Shown here one piece after another: positions 1 through 7,037 of a stretch of DNA of 40,283 bases. The notes under the pieces were generated by a model. That model had not been told where the DNA came from. It worked only from the letters and a program-made list of their open reading frames with translations, and ran no database searches. The position numbers and the translations under genes were made by a program. Position 1 is the first letter of the stretch. Each line of letters starts with the position of its first letter. The stretch comes from Candidatus Rokuibacteriota bacterium (lineage in GTDB: Bacteria > Methylomirabilota > Methylomirabilia > Rokubacteriales > CSP1-6): positions 1 to 40,283 of the forward strand of contig VBPC01000177.1 in the NCBI GenBank assembly GCA_005887895.1, given 5' to 3'.

Positions 1-57
1 GACGAGCGTGTCGCCGCGCACTTCCGCTCGTCCGAACCCGGTCATGCTGCGGACCAT
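1..57 (-). CDS. YicC-family protein, N-terminal fragment (cut by window edge)
   Basis: Reading the minus strand from the ATG whose first base is 57 gives MVRSMTGFGRAEVRGDTLV, 19 codons open to the window edge. The SMTGFGRAE start is the hallmark N-terminus of the YicC/YloC family, which includes proteins shown to be endoribonucleases. Only this N-terminus is visible, so no catalytic part can be judged. The gene is divergent from the binding-protein gene that starts at 133, and the two share a short, comparatively AT-rich spacer. An internal ATG at base 45 is an alternative start, but family members usually have a few residues before SMTGFGR. The identification rests on this short motif alone. 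Confidence 0.72.
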   Translation of the reverse strand, partial: MVRSMTGFGRAEVRGDTLV

Positions 58-78
58 GGAGTACCACAGGATCGCTGA

Positions 79-126
79 AATTCGCTGTACTGTCAATATG
101 TTATGATTCGTCCACGTTTTGGGGGA
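79..126 (+). promoter_or_regulatory. AT-rich divergent spacer with a possible -10 box and a ribosome binding site
   Basis: This is the least GC-rich spot in the first kilobases. TATGAT at 102-107 resembles a -10 hexamer, but no convincing -35 lies 16-18 bases upstream. GGGGGA at 121-126 is a plausible ribosome binding site six bases before the ATG at 133. If the -10 is real, the earlier in-frame ATG at 103 lies inside the promoter and cannot be the start. Confidence 0.3.
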
Positions 127-132
127 TTCACG

Positions 133-1206
133 ATGGGCTGCACTCGCCGAAGGTTTCTCGCCGGAGCCTGCCTCACCGGCGCCGGGCTCGCCGTCGCCGG
201 CCGGCGGAGCGTCGGTGCCGCCCAGGCCAGGCCCATCACCGCCTCGCACAGCGTCTCGACGTTCGTGTACGGGCAACACCTCGTGGCGAAGGAGAAGAAG
301 TTCTTCGAGGAGGAAGGCGTCACCGTCCCGGGGTTCCTCGTGCCGGGCGGCGGGGCCAAGGTCGTCCAGGCGGTGGCGGCCGGGCAGGCGATGTTCGCGC
401 TGGGGGACTCGAACCATCCGCTGAAGATCACCGAGAAGGGCAAGGACGCGCTGATCCTCTTCGCCACCGACACGCGCTGCTCGTACGCCAACGTCGTCGT
501 GCGCCAGGAGCTGTGGGACAGGGGCGTGAAGTCGGTCGAGACGCTGGCCGACGCCAAGCTCGTGGGCCGCAAGGCCATCGTGGCGGCCACCGCGATCGGC
601 TCCGGCACCTACGTCTACGGCGTCTACGTCCTCAAGTCCATCCAGGCCGCCGACGGCAAGCCGGTCAACGACCACGTCGAGTGGGTGGGCGGCGGCGGCG
701 ATCTCACCATGCTGGGCGGTCTCAAGGCCGGCAAGTTCGACGCGATGATGGCCGTGCCCGAGTGGCAGTCGAAGGCGGTCTCGAAGGGCTTCGGCCGTCC
801 GATCTACGACGTCCGCGACGAGAAGGCGTGGAACCGCGTCTTCGGCGGCGCCATCCCGGTCACGGTGGGCTACGTGCTGAAGGAGACGGTGGAGAAATCG
901 CCCGACCTCGTCCAGGCCTACGTCAACGCCTGCTACCGCGCCCAGCAGTGGATCCGCAAGGCCAAGGACGACGAGGTCGTCGACCTGCTGCAGAAGCCCT
1001 ACATGTCGACGTACAGCCGCGAGGAGATCCTCGAGTCCGTGCGCTACTATCGGACGATCTTCGACTGGGATTTCCTCGTGGACGAGAAGGACTACGAACG
1101 GGGGCTCAAGGTTTGGGTGCCGACCGCGCTGGAGCAGCCGATTCCCTACGCCCGGGCCGTCGACATGTCGTTCGTCAAGAAGGCCCAGGCGAAGTTCCGC
1201 GCGTGA
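133..1206 (+). CDS. ABC transporter substrate-binding protein, NMT1/SsuA-like, Tat-type signal
   Basis: Probable periplasmic binding protein of a nitrate/sulfonate/taurine/bicarbonate-type ABC importer, 357 residues. The N-terminus CTRRRFLAGACLTGAG is a twin-arginine signal followed by a hydrophobic stretch and an AQA-type cleavage region. The mature part runs from an opening beta-strand motif (ITASHSVSTFVYGQ) through a phase typical of NMT1/THI5-like proteins (AKEKKFFEEEGV, then a GG-rich turn and AVAAGQAMFALGD). The start at 133 is chosen over an in-frame ATG at 103 because a GGGGGA box sits six bases before it. It overlaps the carbonic anhydrase gene by four bases (GTGA), and ATPase and permease genes follow, so it is the first gene of the importer operon. 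The ligand cannot be read from sequence; the carbonic anhydrase neighbour makes bicarbonate or a related anion worth testing. Confidence 0.85.
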   Translation: MGCTRRRFLAGACLTGAGLAVAGRRSVGAAQARPITASHSVSTFVYGQHLVAKEKKFFEEEGVTVPGFLVPGGGAKVVQAVAAGQAMFALGDSNHPLKITEKGKDALILFATDTRCSYANVVVRQELWDRGVKSVETLADAKLVGRKAIVAATAIGSGTYVYGVYVLKSIQAADGKPVNDHVEWVGGGGDLTMLGGLKAGKFDAMMAVPEWQSKAVSKGFGRPIYDVRDEKAWNRVFGGAIPVTVGYVLKETVEKSPDLVQAYVNACYRAQQWIRKAKDDEVVDLLQKPYMSTYSREEILESVRYYRTIFDWDFLVDEKDYERGLKVWVPTALEQPIPYARAVDMSFVKKAQAKFRA

Positions 1207-1886
1207 TCACGCGACGCGAGCTCGGCATCGCCACCGCGCTCGTCCTGGCCGGCGCCTGGCGCGCCCCGGTCCGGGCGGCCGACCCGGCGCCGGCGCGGCG
1301 CGTCCCCGGCGCCGACGAGATCTGGGCCGGGCTGATGGCCGGCAATCGCCGCTTCGTCGCCGGCACGCCGAGGCCGCGCGCGCTGGCGCCCCTGCGCCGC
1401 GAGCTGGCGCGCGGGCAATATCCGCTGGTGACGGTCCTCGGCTGCTCGGACAGCCGCGTGAGTCCCTCGCTGGTGTTCGACCAGACGGTCGGCGACCTCT
1501 TCGAAGTCCGCGCGGCCGGCAACGTCGCCGACGCGGTCGCGCTCGGCAGCATAGAGTACGCGGTCCAGGATCTGCGCACGCCGATGCTGCTCGTGCTCGG
1601 TCACGACCAGTGCGGCGCGGTAGTGGCAGCCGTCTCCGGTGAGGCGATGCCGAGCCAGGGCCTGCAGGCGCTCGTCAAGCGCATCGCCCCCGCCGTCGAG
1701 CGCGTGCGCGGCCAGGCCACCGGCGAGGCGCTGGTCGCCCTGGCGGTGGAGGCCAACGTGCAGCAGAGCGCCCGCGATCTCCTGAGCGAGAGCGCGATCC
1801 TGCGCCGCCACGTGGAGGGTCGCCAGCTGACCGTGGTCACGGCGCTCTACCGGCTGGCGACCGGCGACGTCGTCCGCCTCGCATAG
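1203..1886 (+). CDS. Beta-class carbonic anhydrase with an export signal
   Basis: Catalyses reversible hydration of CO2 to bicarbonate. The protein is 227 residues from a GTG that overlaps the previous stop. It shows the beta-class zinc site: CSDSR around residues 81-85 (Cys ligand plus the Asp-Arg dyad) and GHDQCG around 133-138 (His and Cys ligands). The N-terminus [18 protein letters not shown] followed by VRAADPAPA looks like a twin-arginine signal with a cleavage site, so a periplasmic location is likely; many beta-class enzymes are cytoplasmic. It lies between the binding protein and the ATPase of an ABC importer. Supplying bicarbonate to that importer is the simplest reading but is inference. 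No cyanase gene is present to support a cyanate operon. Confidence 0.87.
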   Translation: MITRRELGIATALVLAGAWRAPVRAADPAPARRVPGADEIWAGLMAGNRRFVAGTPRPRALAPLRRELARGQYPLVTVLGCSDSRVSPSLVFDQTVGDLFEVRAAGNVADAVALGSIEYAVQDLRTPMLLVLGHDQCGAVVAAVSGEAMPSQGLQALVKRIAPAVERVRGQATGEALVALAVEANVQQSARDLLSESAILRRHVEGRQLTVVTALYRLATGDVVRLA

Positions 1887-1899
1887 TCGGTGCGCTGCC

Positions 1900-2688
1900 A
1901 TGCCTGCCCGCCGCACCCGCATCGTGCTCCGTGACCTCGCCAAGACGTTTCGCGACGGCAATCGGGCGGTCGCCGCGGTCGAGGACGTCTCGTTCGAGAT
2001 CTTCGACAGGGAGTTCGTGGCGATCGTGGGCCCCTCGGGCTGCGGCAAGTCCACCATCCTCAACATGCTCGGCGGGCTCGTCACCCCGAGCGCCGGGCGG
2101 GTGGAGATCGACGACGTCGGCGTGACCGGGGCGGTGCCGGCCAAGGTCGGCTACGTCTTCCAGAAGGACACGGTGTTGCCGTGGCGCACCGTCGCCCGTA
2201 ACATCGCCGTCGGGCTCGAGTACCGCGGGGTGCCGCGCCCGGAGCGAGAGCGGCGCGTGCGCGACGCGATCGCGCTGGCCGGCCTCGGCGGGTTCGAGGA
2301 GGCGTTTCCGGCCACGCTGTCCGGCGGCATGCGCCAGCGGGTGGCGCTCATGCGGACGCTCGTCGTCGAGCCCGAGATCCTCCTCATGGACGAGCCGTTC
2401 GGCGCGCTCGACACCCACACCAAGATCAACCTGCACGCCGAGCTGCTGGCGCTGTGGCAGGCCCGCCACCCGACCGTCGTGTTCGTCACCCACGACCTCT
2501 CCGAGGCGATCACGCTGGCCGATCGCATCGTGGTGATGACGCGGCGGCCGGGCCGCGTGAAGCTCGTCCACGAGGTGAAGCTGGCGCGCCCACGCGACGT
2601 CATCAAGCTGCGCGAGACCGACGAGTACGGGCACGAGTACGGGCGGCTCTGGCACGTGCTCGGCGAAGAGCTGGCGGCGCCGGCATGA
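1900..2688 (+). CDS. ABC transporter ATP-binding protein, nitrate/sulfonate/taurine type
   Basis: Cytoplasmic ATPase of the importer, 262 residues. It has Walker [10 protein letters not shown] near residues 45-53, the Q-loop near FQKDTVLPW, the signature LSGGMRQRV near 140, Walker [13 protein letters not shown] near 160 and the switch His in [10 protein letters not shown]. The [11 protein letters not shown] segment and overall length match the SsuB/TauB/NrtD group. The ATG at 1900 lies 13 bases after the carbonic anhydrase stop, and the gene ends in an ATGA overlap with the permease, so the two are translationally coupled. Confidence 0.93.
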   Translation: MPARRTRIVLRDLAKTFRDGNRAVAAVEDVSFEIFDREFVAIVGPSGCGKSTILNMLGGLVTPSAGRVEIDDVGVTGAVPAKVGYVFQKDTVLPWRTVARNIAVGLEYRGVPRPERERRVRDAIALAGLGGFEEAFPATLSGGMRQRVALMRTLVVEPEILLMDEPFGALDTHTKINLHAELLALWQARHPTVVFVTHDLSEAITLADRIVVMTRRPGRVKLVHEVKLARPRDVIKLRETDEYGHEYGRLWHVLGEELAAPA

Positions 2689-3500
2689 CCGAGCGCGCTC
2701 GCGTCCTCGCCTGGCGGCTGGCCATCCTCCTGGTGCTGGTCGCGGCCTGGGAGTGGCTGACCGGGATCAAGGCGATCGCGCGGACGCCCGGTCTCTACTG
2801 GATCGACCCGTTCTTCATCAGCCGCCCGTCGGCGATCGCCCGGCGCTTCGCCTACCTCGCCTCCGGGAACGCGCGGCTGACACTGTGGCAGATGGCGCTG
2901 TCGACGATCCAGTCGACGCTGTGGGGCTTCCTGGTCGGCGTGTCGACCGGCTTCGCGGCCGGCCTGGTACTCGGGCGCCACGACCGCCTGGCACGCATCT
3001 TCGATCCCTACATCGTCGCCTTCAACTCGCTGCCGCGCATCGCGCTGGTGCCGCTCATCACCATGATCTTCGGCTTCGGCCTGCTCGCCAAGATCGTGCT
3101 GGCGTGGACGATCGTGTTCTTCATCGTCTTCTTCAACACGTTCCAGGGAGCCCGCTCGGTCGACGCCGACCTCATCCACTCCGCGCGCTTCCTCGGCGGC
3201 TCCGACCGCCAGATCATGCGCACGGTGATCGTGCCGTCGGCGCTGGCCTGGACCTTCGCCGCGCTGACGCCGTCGATCTCCTTCGCGCTCATCGGCGTGG
3301 TGGTCGGCGAGTTCCTCGGCGGGGAGTCGGGCGGCGGGCTCGGCTACCTGATCATCCAGTCGCTCGGCACGCTGAACGCGGCCGACATGATGGTGGCGCT
3401 GATCTCGCTCGGCGTGATCGGCATCGTCATGGCGCTCGGCATCAAGCAGCTCGAGCGGCGGCTGCTGCGCTGGCGGCCGGAGTACCGCGGCCGCGCGTGA
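2685..3500 (+). CDS. ABC transporter permease, SsuC/TauC-like
   Basis: Inner-membrane permease subunit, 271 residues. The start is the ATG of an ATGA overlap with the ATPase gene. A first hydrophobic helix ([17 protein letters not shown]) is followed by a core of about five more segments. The EAA-type coupling loop is visible in the cytoplasmic stretch around [21 protein letters not shown]. Family members for nitrate, sulfonates, taurine and bicarbonate share this architecture, so sequence alone does not name the substrate. A GTGA overlap couples it to the following small membrane protein. Confidence 0.9.
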   Translation: MTERARVLAWRLAILLVLVAAWEWLTGIKAIARTPGLYWIDPFFISRPSAIARRFAYLASGNARLTLWQMALSTIQSTLWGFLVGVSTGFAAGLVLGRHDRLARIFDPYIVAFNSLPRIALVPLITMIFGFGLLAKIVLAWTIVFFIVFFNTFQGARSVDADLIHSARFLGGSDRQIMRTVIVPSALAWTFAALTPSISFALIGVVVGEFLGGESGGGLGYLIIQSLGTLNAADMMVALISLGVIGIVMALGIKQLERRLLRWRPEYRGRA

Positions 3501-3853
3501 AGCGCTGGGCCTGGCTGGCGGCGGGGTTCGTGGTGGCGGGCGGGCTGGCCGCCCTCGGCGCCGCCCGCGTGTTCGGCCGGCCGGGCTCACGGCCGGCCAC
3601 GCTCGTGTCCGTCGTCACGATGTGGCTGGCGGCGTGGGTGCTGTGGAGCTTCGCCGGCGGACTGGCCGCGCGGTACGGCGCGCTCGACCGCTACGACGGC
3701 TCGCTGTTCGCGGCGCTCGCCGCCATGGGCGGCGTCTGGCAGTATCGCGTGCAGGTCCGCCAGGGCCGCGACCGCGGCCTGACCATCTTCGTCGCTGCCC
3801 AACTCCTCTGGCTCAGCATCGTCCTCGTCCAGAACGGCGCCCTCACCCGCTGA
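3497..3853 (+). CDS. Small hypothetical membrane protein in the importer operon
   Basis: A 118-residue protein starting at a GTG that overlaps the permease stop. It has three hydrophobic segments: roughly residues 3-22 (WAWLAAGFVVAGGLAALGAA), 34-56 (TLVSVVTMWLAAWVLWSFAG) and 96-114 (LTIFVAAQLLWLSIVLVQ), with short charged loops. I do not recognise a family. The overlap makes co-expression with the importer very likely; whether it is a transporter accessory or simply a downstream passenger is unknown. It ends at a hairpin-rich spacer facing pyrE. Confidence 0.7.
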   Translation: MKRWAWLAAGFVVAGGLAALGAARVFGRPGSRPATLVSVVTMWLAAWVLWSFAGGLAARYGALDRYDGSLFAALAAMGGVWQYRVQVRQGRDRGLTIFVAAQLLWLSIVLVQNGALTR

Positions 3854-3894
3854 CGCTTCCTCGACGCTACGCACGAGTCTTCCCACCGTTTCGA

Positions 3895-3995
3895 GCGCCG
3901 GCTTCGCCGGCGCAATCCTGTCCTAGGGGGAGGCAGGGTCGAGCACGCCATCAGGCGTGCGAAGCCCGTCGGAAGGGGAACGAAGTCCCCCTCCG
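3895..3995. terminator. Cluster of three hairpins between convergent genes
   Basis: Three inverted repeats fill the spacer between the importer operon (+) and pyrE (-). They are GCGCCGGC/GCCGGCGC with a three-base loop at 3895-3913, GCACGCC/GGCGTGC with a four-base loop at 3943-3960, and CGGAAGGGGA/TCCCCCTCCG with one mismatch and a six-base loop at 3970-3995. The last begins three bases beyond the pyrE stop. A bidirectional terminator is the obvious role, although there is no clear U-tract. The G-rich hairpin plus CCGGC-GAA-GCCGG hairpin (pyrE sense) resembles the elements at 23457-23520 and 38720-38788. Confidence 0.6.
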
Positions 3996-3998
3996 AGT

Positions 3999-4583
3999 TC
4001 ATCGACTGCCCGGTTTGATCGCCTGGCTGCCGGCTTTGCAGAGCGGGCACGCCTCCGGCTGATACGTCGCTGCCGTCACCGTGGCGAGCGCCGCGCGCTT
4101 GACGGGAAAGCTCGCCGCGCCGCCGCTGCGGTCGATGAGCGAGCCGACGCCGACGACGACACCACCGTGCTCTTCGACGCACCGCACGACCTCGCGGGTC
4201 GAGCCGCCGGTCGTGATGACGTCCTCGACCACGAGGCAGCGCTCGCCGCGACCGAGCGTGAAGCCGCGGCGCAGCCGCATCACGCCGTTCTCGCGCTCGG
4301 TGAACAGCGCGCGGGCGCCGAGGGCCCGGGCCACCTCGTGGGCGACCAGGATCCCGCCGATGGCCGGCGCCAGCACCGTCTGCACGCGCTCGTCGCGAAA
4401 CCCGGCGGCCAGGGCCTCACCCAGGGCGGCCGCGTCCTCCGGATGCTGCAGCACCAGCGCCGATTGCAGATAGACGTCGGAGTGCAGGCCGGACGTGAGC
4501 AGGAAGTGACCGCGCAGCAGCCCGCCGCGCTTCTCGTAGCGCTCCAGCGTCTCGCGTTCCGTGAGGGCGTCGCGTGCCGTCAT
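3999..4583 (-). CDS. pyrE: Orotate phosphoribosyltransferase
   Basis: Transfers phosphoribose from PRPP to orotate, giving OMP in de novo pyrimidine synthesis. The 194-residue protein carries the PRPP-binding loop of this family, CLVVEDVITTGGST near residues 110-123, and the LLTSGLHSDVYLQ segment near the N-terminus. The C-terminal CPLCKAGSQAIKPGSR tail is typical of a subgroup of bacterial PyrE proteins and carries a CxxC pair. The start MTARDAL at 4583 is preferred; an in-frame ATG nine codons upstream (4610) and a GTG between them are alternatives. The gene stands alone on this strand, convergent with the importer operon and divergent from the chemosensory operon. Confidence 0.93.
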   Translation of the reverse strand: MTARDALTERETLERYEKRGGLLRGHFLLTSGLHSDVYLQSALVLQHPEDAAALGEALAAGFRDERVQTVLAPAIGGILVAHEVARALGARALFTERENGVMRLRRGFTLGRGERCLVVEDVITTGGSTREVVRCVEEHGGVVVGVGSLIDRSGGAASFPVKRAALATVTAATYQPEACPLCKAGSQAIKPGSR

Positions 4584-4676
4584 GGCCCCATGATATGTCA
4601 CTCCGCCCACGACCGGCGACCCGCCCGCCCTCGGTTTCAGACGAATTGGCCCGGCGTGCCAGACCGCGACACGCCG

Positions 4677-4746
4677 AGTGTCCGGGCGGCGAGAGTGATG
4701 CCCGGCCGACGGTGTCAGGCGGTGTCATGTCCGATTGCCGGACACT
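4677..4746. repeat. Nine-base inverted repeat upstream of the sigma-54-type promoter
   Basis: AGTGTCCGG at 4677-4685 is exactly inverted as CCGGACACT at 4738-4746, with 52 bases between the arms. The two copies lie roughly 45 to 110 bases upstream of the predicted transcription start. That is where an enhancer-binding activator could sit, with each arm a half-site. A nearby CGGTGTCA direct duplication (about 4709-4726) adds to the pattern. Function is inferred from position only. Confidence 0.35.
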
Positions 4747-4761
4747 TTCGACCACCCCGGT

Positions 4762-4778
4762 CTGGCAGTTTCGTTGCA
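4762..4778 (+). promoter_or_regulatory. Sigma-54-type (-24/-12) promoter for the chemosensory operon
   Basis: CTGGCAGTTTCGTTGCA matches the RpoN consensus YTGGCACG-N4-TTGCW except at two positions. The invariant GG (4764-4765) and GC (4776-4777) have the required spacing. Transcription would begin near 4789, leaving about 28 bases before the ATG at 4817 with a GGAGGGA ribosome binding site at 4807-4813. Sigma-54 control is well known for pilin and other motility genes. The upstream inverted repeat could be the activator site. Confidence 0.6.
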
Positions 4779-4816
4779 CCGTCGCCACTCGCGCCGCCGC
4801 GCGCCCGGAGGGATCG

Positions 4817-5179
4817 ATGGCGAAGGTGATGGTCGTCGACGATGCGTATTCCGAGCTCAAACTGATGGAATCCATCCTCCGGAACGCCGGCCACCAGGTG
4901 GTGAGCCTCATCGACGGCGAGGCCCTCGAGGACAAGGTGACCTCCGAGCGGCCCGACGTCCTGCTGCTCGACATCGTGCTGCCCAAGCGCAATGGCTTCG
5001 AGCTGTTGCGCTCGCTCAAGCGCAACGAACACACGAAGACGACGCCGATCGTGCTGGTGTCATCGAAGACCCAGGAGAGCGACAAGGCGTGGGGCAAGCG
5101 CCAGGGCGCCGACGACTATCTGCCCAAGCCCTTCACGTCGGACCAGCTCCTGACGATGGTGGGCCGGTTTGCCCGCTGA
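4817..5179 (+). CDS. Single-domain response regulator, PilH/CheY-like
   Basis: A stand-alone receiver of 120 residues that would accept a phosphoryl group from the CheA of this operon. It has the acidic pair D8-D9 (VMVVDD), the phospho-acceptor D52 (LLLDIVLP), the switch Ser in VLVSSK and K104 (YLPKPF), so it looks functional. There is no output domain. GGAGGGA at 4807-4813 is a strong ribosome binding site that fixes the start. It is the first gene of the operon, directly behind the sigma-54-type promoter, and overlaps the CheW gene by 11 bases. By analogy with PilG/PilH it may act on pilus function or serve as a phosphate sink; the choice cannot be made from sequence. Confidence 0.88.
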   Translation: MAKVMVVDDAYSELKLMESILRNAGHQVVSLIDGEALEDKVTSERPDVLLLDIVLPKRNGFELLRSLKRNEHTKTTPIVLVSSKTQESDKAWGKRQGADDYLPKPFTSDQLLTMVGRFAR

Positions 5180-5672
5180 CGATCCCACGAGCGCGGACGT
5201 CGCCGCGGTCGAGACCGTCGCCGAGCGGGCGCCCGCCCGCCGTGCGTGCGTGGTGCTCCTGGGCGGTCGCCCGTTCGCGGTCGACGTCATCCAGGCTCGC
5301 GAGGTCGTGATGCTCGACGTCACGACAGCGGTGCCGGGGGCGCCAGCGCCGCTGGTCGGCGTCATGAACCTGCGTGGCCACGTCCTGCCGGTGGTGGAGG
5401 CCCGGCCCCTGCTCGGCCTGCCCGTGCGCCCGACGCTCGAGCGTCCGCGGACGCTGGTGCTCGCCGACGGCGACCACCGGGCCGCCATCGTGATCGAGCG
5501 CGTTGTGGGTCTCACGGCGTTCGACGACGTGCAGGCCGCCGCCGACGCCGAGCCGGGCGCGCTCGCCCTCGGCGAGCTGGTCGACGAGGCCGGCGTGCGC
5601 GCCACGCTGCTCGACGCCTCTGCGCTGCTCACTGCCGTCCGCCGCGCCTGGGATTCCGCCCCCGGAGGATAA
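5169..5672 (+). CDS. CheW-like adaptor protein
   Basis: Scaffold that couples chemoreceptors to CheA. The 167-residue protein is a single CheW domain: CVVLLGGRPFAVDVIQAREVV near residues 27-47, the conserved GVMNLRGHVLPVVEARPLLG turn near 64-83, then RTLVLADGDHRAAIVIERVVG. The most upstream start is a TTG at 5169 inside the previous gene; a later start would shorten an unstructured leader only. GGAGG at 5664-5668, at its 3' end, serves the next gene. The order receiver-CheW-binding protein-receptor-CheA argues that it is the coupling protein of this one array. Confidence 0.85.
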   Translation: MPADDPTSADVAAVETVAERAPARRACVVLLGGRPFAVDVIQAREVVMLDVTTAVPGAPAPLVGVMNLRGHVLPVVEARPLLGLPVRPTLERPRTLVLADGDHRAAIVIERVVGLTAFDDVQAAADAEPGALALGELVDEAGVRATLLDASALLTAVRRAWDSAPGG

Positions 5673-5676
5673 CGAC

Positions 5677-7026
5677 ATGGAACGACGGACCGTGCTGCGC
5701 TTGCTGTCCACCGCCGTCCTCTCCGGCGCGCTCGGCCGCGCCGTCGCCGCGGCCGCGCAGGCGGCCGCCACGCGGGGCGCGCCCACCAAGTGGATTCCGG
5801 CGGCCGAGCCACCCGCGGCCGCCACCGCGCCGCCGATGGCGAGCGCGCCCGGCGTGACGGCGCGGGAGATCCGCATCGGCATGAGCGCGGCCTTCAAGGG
5901 GACCGCCGGTGGCCTGGGGACCGAGCTCTATCGCGGCGCCCAGGCGTATTACGACGAGGTCAACGTCCGCGGCGGCCTCTACGGCCGCACGCTGACGGTG
6001 GTCGGCCTCGACGACAAGTACGAGCCGCTGCCGTGCGTGAAGAACACGATCCAGCTCCTGGAGAAGGACTCCGTGTTCTTCCTGTCGAACTACGTCGGCA
6101 CGCCCACGCTGACCCGCGCGCTGCCCGTCATCAAGCGCTACGCCGATCAGCAGGTGGTGCTCGTCGGCAACTTCACGGGCGCCCAGCCGCAGCGGGAGGC
6201 GCCCTACGTCGAGCACGTGTTCAACGTCCGCGCGTCGTACCGCCAGGAGATGGCCGCGCTGGTCGAGCGCTTCTGGGCGCTCGGCGCCCGCAACTTCGGC
6301 GTGTACTCGCAGGCCGACGCCTACGGCCGCAGCGGCACCGACGGCGTCTCCCGCGCGCTCGCCCAGCGCGGCGCCAAGATCGTCGCCGAGACGACCTATC
6401 AGCGCGGCGCCCGGTTCGAGGACGACGTGAACCCGGCCGCCAACGCGCTCCGTCAGGCCGGCGTGGACGTGGTGCTCTGCACCGGCGCCTACCAGGGCTG
6501 CGGCGCGTTCGTGCGCACGGCTCGCGACCTCGGCTGGGGCGTGCCGATCTCCAACGTGTCGTTCGTCGGCTCCGACGCGATGCTGCGGCTGCTCGTGCAG
6601 CACGGCAAGAGCACCGGCCACGACTACACGCGCGCGCTGGTGAACTCCCAGGTCGTGCCGAGCTATGACGACGTGAGCCTGCCCGGTGTCGTCGAGTATC
6701 GGGCGCTGATGGACAGGTTCAACCCCGCGGTGCCGGCCTCGCTGAAGGAGGACAAGTACAGCCCCCAGCACTACAGCTTCATCAGTCTCGAGGGCTACAT
6801 CAACGCCAAGGTCGTGGTGGAGGCGCTGCGGCGGGCCGGCCCGAACCCGACGCGGCTCGGCTTCCGCCAGGCGCTGGAGTCGTTCAAGAATTTCGACCTC
6901 GGCATCGGGGCGCCCCTGTCGTTCGGCCCCGAGCGTCACCAGGGTCTGGACAACGTCTACTTCACCCGGGTGGAGGGTGAGCGGTGGGTGCCGATCGCCG
7001 ACTGGTCGTCGGCGGTCCAGGCCTGA
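5677..7026 (+). CDS. Periplasmic ligand-binding protein, branched-chain amino acid (LivJ) type, inside the chemosensory operon
   Basis: A 449-residue type I periplasmic binding protein. An N-terminal signal with twin arginines (ERRTVLRLLSTAVLSGALG) precedes an Ala/Pro-rich linker and the fold: EIRIGMSAAFKGTAGGLG near 67, a GAQAYYDEVNVRGGLYGR motif typical of LivJ-like proteins near 90, and FGVYSQADAYGRSGTDG near 208. GGAGG at 5664-5668 precedes the ATG. No permease or ATPase of the LivHMGF type is nearby; instead the gene sits between cheW and a receptor gene, 11 bases from the latter. The likely role is therefore sensory, presenting a ligand to the receptor, though it could also serve a distant transporter. 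Confidence 0.85.
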   Translation: MERRTVLRLLSTAVLSGALGRAVAAAAQAAATRGAPTKWIPAAEPPAAATAPPMASAPGVTAREIRIGMSAAFKGTAGGLGTELYRGAQAYYDEVNVRGGLYGRTLTVVGLDDKYEPLPCVKNTIQLLEKDSVFFLSNYVGTPTLTRALPVIKRYADQQVVLVGNFTGAQPQREAPYVEHVFNVRASYRQEMAALVERFWALGARNFGVYSQADAYGRSGTDGVSRALAQRGAKIVAETTYQRGARFEDDVNPAANALRQAGVDVVLCTGAYQGCGAFVRTARDLGWGVPISNVSFVGSDAMLRLLVQHGKSTGHDYTRALVNSQVVPSYDDVSLPGVVEYRALMDRFNPAVPASLKEDKYSPQHYSFISLEGYINAKVVVEALRRAGPNPTRLGFRQALESFKNFDLGIGAPLSFGPERHQGLDNVYFTRVEGERWVPIADWSSAVQA

Positions 7027-7037
7027 GGGGGCGCGCC

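Noticed and set aside
513..1202. Upstream extension of the carbonic anhydrase frame
   Set aside because: It is an out-of-frame reading of the binding-protein gene, rich in Arg and Gly; the GTG at 1203 gives a proper export signal.
1203..3853. A cyanate-use operon because of carbonic anhydrase beside an NrtA-like importer
   Set aside because: No cyanase gene is present; bicarbonate or another anion is equally or more likely.
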